DNA of 53,329 nt from Oscillospiraceae bacterium (GTDB taxonomy: Bacteria; Bacillota; Clostridia; Oscillospirales; Oscillospiraceae). How positions within the stretch are numbered: position 1 is the first letter of the stretch; every line of letters begins with the position of its first letter. The stretch lies in assembly GCA_017541825.1 (NCBI GenBank), contig JAFXYJ010000143.1, positions 1 through 53,329 on the forward strand, read 5' to 3'. The notes under the pieces were generated by a model, which did no database searches, was not told the origin of the DNA, and worked only from the letters and a program-made list of their open reading frames with translations. Below are positions 41,166 to 51,500 of this stretch, piece after piece. The translations under genes and the position numbers were made by a program.

Positions 41166-41202
41166 CCCGGCATGACCAGCAGTCATGCCGGGAATTGTTT
41201 TT
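41166..41202 (+). terminator. Terminator of the peptide gene
   Basis: An 11-bp stem (CCCGGCATGAC with GTCATGCCGGG) around a 5-nt loop, then AATTGTTTTT. It ends the peptide transcript. Confidence 0.88.
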
Positions 41203-41273
41203 CCGCCGCGAAAAGGATTTATTCCATAAGACCTCACCGGCATCATACCCGGAAGCAGCCGGATTCGTTGCAT

Positions 41274-41301
41274 AAAAATCCGCCAGTGCAAACTGACGGA
41301 T
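41274..41301 (-). terminator. Terminator of the Mrr-KTSC gene
   Basis: Stem ATCCGTCAGT/ACTGGCGGAT (minus strand, one G-U pair) around TTGC, then a U-run. It lies just behind the stop at 41308. Confidence 0.75.
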
Positions 41302-41307
41302 TGTATG

Positions 41308-42243
41308 TTATTTGTTTGTTATGCTGGATGTTTTAGGTTTCGGGAGAAATGATTCCGCATCAGCCTCCGGGATAATTGTCGTTTCATATTGCCCGCCAAC
41401 CAAGTTGTTAAAGTATGTGTCAGGTGATTCGGAATTCAGAAAAGCATTGTATTTGTCTGCAGGAAAATCATAATAACAGTAAAACGATTTATATTTGGGC
41501 ACGTGTACTATGAGCACACGTTCTGTCTCGTTATACCCTATATAGTCAATCGTGTTTGCCTTAACCCTATTCATCCTGGCCAATACGCCGTTGCAAATGG
41601 CGTATGGTTCATCGGTTTTAACTGCGGCAGCAGATGAATCAGTTGTAATACCGGACGGAATATCGTCATTTGAGGGCAAGTCCTTACTCCCTGTTTGATT
41701 TATTACAAATATAATAACAAGTAAAAGGAAAAGTACTATGGTAATTAACGGATGCTTTGCGATCGAATTGAGCAAGAAATAAGATTTCTTTTTTGTTTGC
41801 TCCATTGTTTGAGCATCATGCACTTTGATCTTTTTATTTATAGGCAAATAATGCCTGTTGCTTGTAGCGCTGTCCAGCCAATCCATGAGCTTATACCTAT
41901 CCCACAATTCAACCCCGGTTGATCTGGCAAGCTCTCTCGCGCCAGGTGTGAACGTACTGTTTGTCATTACCGCAGCGACTTGGCAATCGTAATGGATTCT
42001 TCCTGTAAACACCTCTTGAATCGGTTTATTGTTTAAGGCTGAATTATACCTTTTGCATTGGATTGCATATTTTATATCATCTTTTTCCGCTATGATATCG
42101 ACGCCCTGGTCTCCGCTTCCTTTGGTGACCAACACATGCTTAAACCCATTGCACTGCAGAAGCGCAGCGCACCAATACTCAAATTCGTGTCCGTCAAGTA
42201 AGTCCGCTTCATATATATCAGTAAGTACAACCTCAGTGCTCAT
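41308..42243 (-). CDS. Membrane-tethered Mrr-type nuclease fused to a KTSC domain
   Basis: The product is 311 aa. Residues about 18-125 are an Mrr_cat-like PD-(D/E)xK nuclease: GHEFEYWCAALLQCNGFKHV, then GSGDQGVDII (Asp49) and IQCKRY (Gln62, Lys64). One membrane helix follows (about 163-183, after KKK). Residues about 226-287 match the KTSC pattern: IDYIGYNETERVLIVHVPKY then YYDFPADKYNAFLNSESPDT. The basic stretch before the helix predicts a cytoplasmic nuclease and an external KTSC domain. The gene is clearly AT-richer than its neighbours, suggesting transfer. No methylase or partner is adjacent. ATG at 42243 follows AAGGAG. Confidence 0.85.
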   Translation of the reverse strand: MSTEVVLTDIYEADLLDGHEFEYWCAALLQCNGFKHVLVTKGSGDQGVDIIAEKDDIKYAIQCKRYNSALNNKPIQEVFTGRIHYDCQVAAVMTNSTFTPGARELARSTGVELWDRYKLMDWLDSATSNRHYLPINKKIKVHDAQTMEQTKKKSYFLLNSIAKHPLITIVLFLLLVIIFVINQTGSKDLPSNDDIPSGITTDSSAAAVKTDEPYAICNGVLARMNRVKANTIDYIGYNETERVLIVHVPKYKSFYCYYDFPADKYNAFLNSESPDTYFNNLVGGQYETTIIPEADAESFLPKPKTSSITNK

Positions 42244-42270
42244 GATGGTTCTCCTTATGGCTTTTGTTTG

Positions 42271-42299
42271 ATTATAGAATAAACGAAAACCGTTTTCAA
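42271..42299 (-). promoter_or_regulatory. Promoter of the Mrr-KTSC gene
   Basis: Minus strand -35 TTGAAA (42294-42299) and -10 TATAAT (42271-42276), 17-bp spacer, 28 bp before the ATG. A small GAAAAC/GTTTTC inverted repeat overlaps the -35 and could be an operator. Confidence 0.8.
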
Positions 42300-42413
42300 C
42301 GAAAAACCAAACTTGCTTGACCGGGTATGTGCCGATTATCTGTCGGATAATTGTTATTCACGTCGGGACCTGACCTCCGCTGCGGCGGAGGCCGCGGGTT
42401 CGTCGGATTTTTA

Positions 42414-42453
42414 CCAAAAAAGAGGGACGTCTTTCGACGTCCCTCTTTTTTGG
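42414..42453 (-). terminator. Terminator of the giant surface-protein gene
   Basis: A perfect 18-bp stem with a TTTC loop has A-rich and T-rich ends and lies about 98 nt after the stop at 42551. The stem core is GAGGGACGTC. The same hairpin could act on both strands. Confidence 0.92.
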
Positions 42454-42550
42454 TATTTCAAAAGGGTTTGATTTCTCTGCCCGCGCAGGATGACGCGCGG
42501 GGCCGGGACCGCAGGGGAGTTTTTCCTCCCCCGCGGCCTGTTTGTTTGGT

Positions 42551-45500
42551 TTACTTCTTGATGACTACCGTGGCGGTCACCGTGGTGGGCTTCGCGTTGG
42601 TCGCGCAGCCGACCGGGTACACGTCCAGCAGCACCTTGTAGCTCTTGCCGTTGACGACCTTGCTCGGGTCTTTCACCGTGATCTCGATGTTGACGCCCCA
42701 GTCGTCGTCGGGCTCCCACTTCACTTCCGCATTCGCGCCCAGGCTCTTCCAGAACGCCAGCGGCGTCTTCTTGCTCAGCTCTACGCGCTCGATCTGCGCA
42801 GAGTACGGGCTGTTCAGATACAGGTAGTACAACGCCGGACGTTCCGTCGTGCGCTCGCTCTGGAACAGCGTCGTGCTCTTCGGCGTCAGCGTCGCTTTCA
42901 CCTTGCTCTGCGTCACCTTCACCGTCAGCGTCTTCGTGGTCGCCTTGATCTCCCCGTCGATCTCGAACTCCAGGGCGATCTTGTACTTCGCCTTGGTGGA
43001 CACCGCGACGTCGGGCTTGAGCGTCAGTTCGACCATCGGCTGGCTTTTGGCGTTCCAGCCGAGCAGTTCCACATCGAACAGACCCGCGTCGGCGCCGGTG
43101 ACGGCTACATCGGAGACATCGCCCATGACGCTGTCGAGCTTGGTCAGCGTGTAGATGATGGACGTGGCTTCACGCTGGATCGCGTCGAGCTTGCCCTTGG
43201 CGGAAACGGTGGCGGTGACGGCAGCCTTGCCCGCGACCTTCACCTTGACGGTGATGGGCTTGAGCGCAGCGCCTTCCGTGCCTTCGGTATCACTGCTCAG
43301 CTTCGGCGTGAAGGTGAAGCTGTAGGTGCCCGGCTTGATGCTGATCGGTGTCTCCGGATCCTCAGGCGTCCTGATGCGTGCTGTGATCTCGTAGTCCTCG
43401 TAGACGACCTCCAGCTTGGCGGCCTCGGTCTTTGCGGCGGCCTTCTTGTCAGACGGGGTCAGCTCAACGGGCTCGCCGCTGAGATACACGTCATTGGTGT
43501 TCAGAACCACCCGCGTGTTAGCATCCTGCTCGGGATACGCCGTGTTGAGCAGCAGCGTGCCGGTCGCGGCTTTCGCCGTGGGCAGCTTGTTGTTGACGTT
43601 CAGCGTCACCTTGAAGGTGATGGGCGCGGCCCAGAATTCATCCTTTACCGAGATCGTGGCTGTGGCCTTCTTGCCGGTGACCGAGGTCAGGGAGATCACG
43701 TACTGGTCGAACTCTCCGTTGTACTCGACGAGCGGCGTCGCCGCGCCCTCGGGAGCGACGGTGACTGTCGGCACAGACTCGAACTCCTCGCCGTAGAGGT
43801 AGAAGTATGCGGTCTTGCTGCCGTAGGCGGTGTTGACCGTTGCCTTGGTGCTGCTGATCCCCAGATAGGGCTTGCGGGTCTCCGCGGCGATCGTGATGGT
43901 CTTGGTGAACGGCTTGGTGTAGCCCTCCACCTTCACCGTCAGCGTGCCCTTGGCCGCAGCCTTCTTCGGCGCGTCGGCTTTCTTGGTCACGTACAGCGTG
44001 CCGTAGTTATCCTCATCCCCAAACTCGAACTCGCTCTTGTACGTCGCCGTGTCGAAGGTCACTTCCGTGATCTCGCCCGGCGCGAAGATGTAGATCTCGT
44101 GCACGTAATTGGTGTAGAAGTTGTTGAATTTGCCGTTCTGATAGATGGATACCGCGGGCATCGCGTTCTTGACGACCATGGTGACGGTCACCGGAATAAT
44201 GCCCTTTTCGGTCTCGAAGTTGACGGTGATCTTGTACTTGCCGTTCTTGAGCTCCTGGCCTTCCTTGACCCTGGCCAGCAGCAGGCCGGTGTAGTACTCC
44301 ACGTCGAAGCGCGTGTCTGTGGTGGAGGCTCCGAGGATGGCGTTGTCATAGGCTTCCTTCACGAGCACGCTGGTGTAGTTCGTCGTCCAGGAGTTGACCG
44401 TGATGTTCGAGGTCTCCAGTCTCGGGCTGTACTCGCGCACGTAGATCGCGATGCTGCCCTCGACACCCAGCGACTTGACGGCCGCGGTGATCGTGGCGGC
44501 GCCGTTGGCGTTGCCGGCAACGGTGAGCCGGATGCCGCTGGCGGTGTACTTGCCGGTGGCGACCTTCTTGTCGTTGGTGCTGATCTTGACCTGCTTCTTC
44601 GTGAAGGTGATGGCCTCGTCGGACCTGGTCGTCACGTAACGGTAGGTCAGATCGAGCGGGAATGTGTTCTTCTTGCCGACCACCTGCGACGCATCCAGAT
44701 ACAGGGCGTAGTTGACGATGTTAAACAGGTCGTTTTCGTCGACGGGCTCGCCGTGCTTGTTGAGCGGGACGAGTTCGGCCTTGCCTTCGTCAATCAGTGC
44801 CTGCAGGGCCTCGCTCACGACGGGCACAAGGATCAGACGCGGGAAGGTGGGTCCGTCCTCGGCGTCCTCAAGCACTTTCAGCGTGACGGGATCGATCAGG
44901 GCTTTCTGGTCGTCGGTCAGCTTGTTGTAGGCGTCGCGGGCGGCCTTGACGGCGGCCTCGTAGGCTTCGGGCGTGGTCGCCAGAGCGATCTCGTCGATCA
45001 GGTACTCCACCGCGATGGCGGCTTCCTTGTCGCTCTCCTGCTTGGCTGCCTCGGCCTCGTCGAGCTTATAGTCGTCGCACCAGTGCAGGCAGATCACGTC
45101 GCCGTTGTTGAGGTAGGTGTTGGAGACGCCGACCTGGACGTGCACGCCGTTGACGGTGTACATCCAGCCGGAGTTCTCGCAGTTGTCCTTCTGGGTCAGC
45201 TTCACGTAGCCCTTCTGGACCGCGTAGATGTACTCGGATTCGTAGGTCTCGCTGTACTCGCTGAAGAGAGTGAGCGTGTCGTCACCCGCAAAGGCAAGGT
45301 TGAGCAGATCCCAGACCGTGTCGTTGTTGGTGAGCGTGTACTCACCCTCGGGCAGCCATGTGGTCAGACCGCCGAGCCAGTAGCCGTGGTTGCCCTCTTC
45401 CATGGTGTGGTGAGTGTCGCCCAACACCGAGAGCTTGACGGTGACGGCCTGCTCGGGCGCCTTGACCGTGACCGGGATCACGGCGACGATATTGCCGAGC

Positions 45501-48500
45501 TTGAAGGAGACCTTCTGCTGGCCGCGCTTGGTGCTGTCGAAGCCGGTGATCTCCAGATCCTTGGCGTCGACGTCCTCTTTTTCGCCGTTGTTGTACACGG
45601 CCTTGAAGGTCATGTTCTCAAGATCCAGCGCCTCGCCGATGAGATACTCGGTCTTGTAGCTGCCGGTGATCTCCAGCTCGGTGATGTAGCGCTCGGGAAC
45701 GTCGCTGGTGCCGAGATCGTCGGCGTCATCACCCAGAGGATCGTCGGTACGGTTGTGGTTAGCCTGGCTGACGAACTGATACTTCAGATCGAAGCCCAGC
45801 GGGCCCGCCACATCGACGTCCACGATGTGCAGATCGTCTTTGGAGGAGTCATAGTAGTAGGTGCCGGTGGCCGTGTCGCGGCCGTAGGGAGTCGTGCCGA
45901 CGCGCTGGTACTTGGAGTTGCTGGTGTCCACGGTCTCCACAAAGCCGAAGGCCCTGGACGCGCCGGTGATGGTGTAGAAGTTGTTGGCAAAGATGTCGTG
46001 ACGGTTCAGGTTGACGTAGTAGCCCACGATGCCGCCGACATAGGTGCCGTCGGTGGCCGCGATGTTGCCGCCGGTGACGAAGTTGTTGGCGATGACGGTG
46101 TCGCCCCAGGACTGCATGCCGTACTGGTCGCCGCCGATGATGCCGCCGACGCAGTCGGCGCCGGTGATGCTGGCGTTGACCACCTTACAGCCGCTGATGG
46201 GGAGCTTGACGCCGTTGGGGGCGGTGGAGTTGTAGTATACGCCGCCGGAAATGCCGCCGACCCACTTGCCTGTGGCGACGATGGTGCCGCCGAAGGTGCA
46301 GTTGGAGACGGTCACCACGTTCATGGCGTTGTCGCGGCCGGCGATGATGCCGCCCACGTAGTTGTGGCCGTAAACGGTGGCGTAGCTGACGCAGTTCTCG
46401 ATCTCGCCCTGGAAGCGTCCGGCGAAGGAGCCGATTTTATCCTCGTTGCCTTCGTAACCGATGACGCAGCCTTCCTCGATGGTGGAGTTGCGGATGAAGG
46501 AGCGGAAGGTGTTGGTGACGGCCGCCATGCTGTTCACCGTGATGACGCCGCCCAGGAAGCCGGATTTCAGGGTCTGGGTGCCGGACTTCAGCGTGACGTT
46601 GTCGATGGTGACGGCCATGCCGCCCAGGTTGACGCCTTCCATGTTGTTGATCAGGCCGTAACCCGCGATGTGCTCGCCGTAGATGTTCAGGTTCTGGATC
46701 GTGGCGTGGTTGACATAGGCGAACAGAGGCAGGTTGTAATCCGGAACCGTCACGGTGAAGCAGCCGCCCTCGGGGTTGCTGCCGTCCAGGGTGCCGGAGA
46801 AGGGCCACAGGTTGCCGGAGACGTTGGGATCGCTCAGGTCGATCCGGCGGCCGATGGGCTCCCAGCCCTCGGGCAGGGTGACGTCCGCGGTCATCTTGAA
46901 GTACTTGCCGGAGAAGCTGGAGCCGCTGTTGACCAGGTCGCGGAACTTGACGAAGTCGTCTGCGGAGCCCAGGATGTAGGGATCCTCCTCCGTGCCGGAG
47001 CCGGTCAAGCTGGCCAGGACGGAGACGGCCTGGCTGACGGACTTGTTGGCATAGGTGATCGTTACCGTGGTGACGCCGACGCCGATCACGGCGGGCGTCC
47101 AGGTGATCTCGTCCAGACCCAGGATCCGACTCTCGCCGTCGGAGTAGGTGGCCTTGATCTCCATACCGATGGGATCAAAGGACTGGCCCGCCTCATACTC
47201 GGTGCGGTCCGGCGCCTTGACGATCTCCAGGGACGTGGGCGGCTCGATCACGTGGATCGTCAGCGGCAGCGTCTCAAATCCGTCGCCATAGGGGATAAGC
47301 ACGACGTCAAAGGCGCGCTGGTCGCTCCACTGGATGGTCACGGGTACGAATGTGGAGAGAGGGATCGGGCTGCCGTTCAGCGTCAGGCTGGACGCGAGAG
47401 CGCACTGGGCGCTGATGCTGACCGTGGAATTGGGGTTCGTGAGGTAGAGGGCATACTCAAATACGTCGCTTTGCTGGCTGAACCTCGGTGTGAGCTGGGT
47501 GGTCCTTCCGTCTACCTGCACCTGCAGGATCTGCAGGTTAAGACCGCGGTTGATGTAGAAGGTATAGGCAATCTCGCCGTCGATCTTGAGATAGAGGACC
47601 TTGGGATCCCGGTTGTTTGATTTAACCAGATCGGAGATGGTGGTGTGATACTGGGAGGTGAACTGCGGCGTCACAGACTGCAGCACGCCGCTGGTGTTCA
47701 CATACTCCAGCTTGTAGTCCCGGCTCGCGTCATAGCTCTCCCCGAGGGTGAATCGCATGTTGATGCTCGAGTCGATCGCCGGGATCGTAACGGCGTAATT
47801 CTTTACCGCCGGATCGAAGGCCGGGGTCATGGCGTACAGCACCGCCTTGGGGCTCGCCTGGGGCTGCCTGTTCCAAAGCTGGATATCGTCGAACACCCGC
47901 AGCTCCGCGGGGGTCTCCGTGTTGCTGACCGTGACGGGCTGGTATGCGACGGCTTTGCCGTAAGTGACGGTCAGCTTGGTCAGGCCGTAGGGCACGGGGT
48001 CTCCGGCCGCGGGGAAGACGGTGTAGTCGCCGCTCTCAAGAGCCAGCTCGTCGCCGTCGGCAAAGACAGCGCTGACCGCCAGACCGGTCAGATCCACGGG
48101 CTCGTCGGGCTCGTAGGCGGTCTTGTCCGGAGGCGAGGTGATGACCAGGGTCGGGGTCTCGTGGAGCGTGACGGTCCAGGTCTCCTCCGCAGCCCCCTCC
48201 ATGATGGCGGTCAGGGTAATGGCCGCCGTGTGGTCCGCCCGCCATTCGGGCGTGATCTCCGCCACGCCGTCGGGAGCTTCCGCGCCGTTGATCATGACGG
48301 TGGAGCCGGTTACGTTCGGCGTCGCCGTCACGGTGAACGTGTCGCCCGGTGAGATCCCGTAGGCATGCATATGATACTTGGGCGCGGTCCTTGAATAGTA
48401 GGGTTCGAGCTGCAGGTTCAGGCCGGTCCCGTTGTTCTTGATCGTCAGAGAGGCGAAATCTACACAGCGGACGTAATGGATCGTGTAGGCGTCCACGCCC

Positions 48501-51500
48501 CGGATCCGGATGACGCCGCTCCTGCTGTCCATCGAAGCCTGACTGACGCCAATACCGCCATAATAACGGCCGTCCCCAAGATCGGTGAACGCCCTTATCG
48601 TCGTGGCGCCGTTTAGCTCATAGGCCGTCTCAAGGTCCGTCGAGGAGTCCTCGGGGAGCGTGACAAAGATCGTGGGGCTGGAGCAGTAGTAGGGAACAAC
48701 GACGGTGTACTCCCGGACGTCGGGGTCGAAGGCCGGGGTCATGGTATAGGGATCGGTGCCCTCATCGATCTCGCCGTTATACGAGGAGGCAAAGACCAGA
48801 CTTGCCAGCTTGACGGTGTCCAGCAGGGCGGCCTGATCGGCGTAGACGGTCACCGCAACGGAGGCGCTGAGCTCGCCCACGGCGGCGGTGACGGTGGCCG
48901 TGCCGGCGGCCACGGGGGTGACCACGCCGTCGGCCACGGTGGCTACGGTCTCATCGGAGGAGGTCCAGACGACGACCGGGTCCTCGATGCCCTTGGTGGT
49001 GGCGACGATCGTCCCGGTCCCTTCGCCCAGGACCAGGTCCAGATACTCCCGATCCACCGTTACCCGCGGTACGATAGAGGCGGGGATCAGCTGGGCGTTG
49101 TTGAGGGCGGCGTTGGCGGAGCCCTGGGTGACTTTGGCCCAGTCCTCATCGGTGCCGCCGTAGTAGACGGTCTTCAGGGCGCCCATACCGTTGAAGGAGC
49201 CGTTCCCGATGGCCGTCAGAGAGGCGGGCAGACGCACGCCGGTTACCCGGGTATAGCCGTTGAAGGCATAGTTGCCCACACGGGTCACGCCCTCCTCCAC
49301 CAGGATCCTGGTGATGCGGGTGTTGTAGCTGCTCCAGGGCGGCGGGCTGCCCTGCCAGGACTGCTGGGCGTAGTTCTTGACGGCGCCGGTGCCGGAGATG
49401 ATCAGCGCGCCGCCGTTGGTCAGCTTCCAGGTGACGTCGTCATCGGCAGTCGCGCCGCAGGAGCCGCCCACGCCGTCCACCAGCGTGTAGCTGTCCAGCA
49501 CCGTGACGGGGACGACGGCGGTGAAGGTATTGTAGGTAACCGTCACTTCCTTTTCGCCGGGGGTCCAGGAATCCAGGTCCCCGAGGACCACCCGGTCCAG
49601 AGGGATCGCCTCGGTATTGCCGTTGTCCAGGTTGGCCGTGACCGTGGCCCCGTCGAGGGTGACGGAACCGTAGAGCTCCACCTCATCGGTCGCCAGGGTC
49701 ACGGAGATGGACTCCACCATGCCGCCCAGGATATTGATCTCGGCGGCGTTGAATATGCTCTTGTTAAGGCTGGAGGTCCCGTTATAGAGGGTCTCCCAGC
49801 CGATCTCATTGCCGGTGTAGTTGACAACCTCCACAGTGGCATTGTTCTCGGGGATATTACCGGAGAAGATATCACCGGAGAGGTCTATCCCGGCGGGGAG
49901 GGTGATGGTCCCGATCTTGCAGCCACGGAAGGTCCTGAAGCCCGCGGATGTCATCCCCTCCGGCAGCACGACAGACCGGATATTCTGCATACTCAGGAAG
50001 AAGTAGTTGCCGAGCAGTGTGATGCCGGATTCGACGACGATGTCGACGGCCTCAAGCTCCGCGGCGGGGGCCAGCCAGGGGGCCGGCCGCTGGGCGCCGT
50101 CGATGGCCGCGTTGTTGAAAGCGCCGCTGTACTCGCCCTTGCTGAGGGTGAGCAGACCGTCCGCCGTCAGGCTCCAGACGCCGATGGCGTTGCCGTTCAT
50201 GTCGATGACGTCGCCGCCCAGCGGCCAGACGTTGACGGTGAAGGTGTAGACGGAGGTGAGCTCGTCATCGTCCTCCACGGTCAGGGTGAAGGTGTTGGCG
50301 CCGGGCTGCAGCGCGACTGTGGTATCTGTCTCGGCAATGTCGTCATCGCCGTCGTTGAGGTAAACGCTGTAACCATAGCCGTAAGGCGCGGCGTTGACAG
50401 TGAGACTCGTCGTGCCCTCGGGGAGGTCGGCCAGCGCGTAGGTCAGCGTCGCGGGGTCGAAGCCCGTCAGCGCCGTGCCGTTGATCTTCACCGATTCCAG
50501 CGCGGGCAGCGCGGTGATCGTGAAGTAGTAGCTCTGCGCTGCGCCGGTGGGAGAGGTGACGTCCAGACGGTGGCTGCCGCCGTTGGACATGCCGGGGTAG
50601 AAGAAGCTGGCGTTGTCCAGCTCCATGACCTTGCCGGAGGGCACCGCGGCGTTCTCAACGTAAGCGCCCATCATATAGGTGTACCACCGGGCGGAGGAGC
50701 CTTCGGGCAGGGTGGCCTTGAAGTAGATCACGTCGCCCGCGTCCGCGGCCTGCGCGTCATAGAAGGAGGCGACCGTGTACTCGGTGACGTCCTTGTCAAA
50801 GGCCGGGGTCAGGGCGAGAGGCGCGGTGCCGTCCTCGTCCAGGTAGAACTCGGCGCCCAGCAGCTTGGCGCTCTCGTCAGCGACAAACTCGGCCGTGATC
50901 GTGACCGGGGCGTCGGGCATCTCGAAGGTCCACTTGTTGTCCTCGCCCGGGGTCAGCGCCACGCCGTTGGCCTTGAGGCTGCCGTCGACCAGTACGAGCA
51001 CGCCCGCAGGCGCCAGCACCGTGACGGTGACGGTCTCGCCCGCCGCGGCGGAGGTCTTGTCCACCGACAGGGTCGTGATCGTGGTGTAGTCGGGGTTGAC
51101 CCAGATCGTGCGCGCGTCGATGCTGATGTAGTGCTCGCCGCCGGGCAGCGCCAGTTGGGCCACCATGGCGTCGATCTGCGCCTGGGTCGGCGCGGGATCC
51201 GCCTGGACCAGCGCATTGGCTTCCGTCAGGTCGCCGCTGTAGGTCGCCATGGCCCAGTACAGGGCGTTCATGTTGTGCGGCATCACCGGCATGGAGTAGC
51301 CCGTGCCCCAGGTGCTCAGCACGAAGCGGTACACGTCGCCGTCCGCGGGATGGTAGTCCGCCGGGCCGACGCTGTCGGTGGTGTTGTTCTTATATACGAA
51401 CCAGGAGCCGTTGGCGCCCAGCTCCATCGTCTCGGCAGAGTATTCCACGCCGTCGATCGTGAAGCTGTTCATCCAGGTGCTGGACATGCCGACGTTCTCC

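Larger units (their letters stand above)
42244..42550. other. Intergenic region between the Mrr-KTSC gene and the giant gene
   Basis: This 307-bp gap holds the Mrr-KTSC promoter (42271-42299), a short palindrome CCTCCGC/GCGGAGG (42374-42391) and the giant gene's terminator (42414-42453). No convincing ORF or RNA gene was recognised in the remainder. Confidence 0.6.

Noticed and set aside
42374..42391. Palindrome CCTCCGC/GCGGAGG
   Set aside because: Short GC hairpin without a U-tract; no tRNA or other RNA gene pattern around it.
42542..47620. A plus-strand ORF of 1692 codons antisense to the giant gene
   Set aside because: It overlaps a gene with clear domains on the other strand. Its translation is repetitive Val/Gly/Asp/Leu without a fold, the known effect of GC-rich codon use on the opposite strand.
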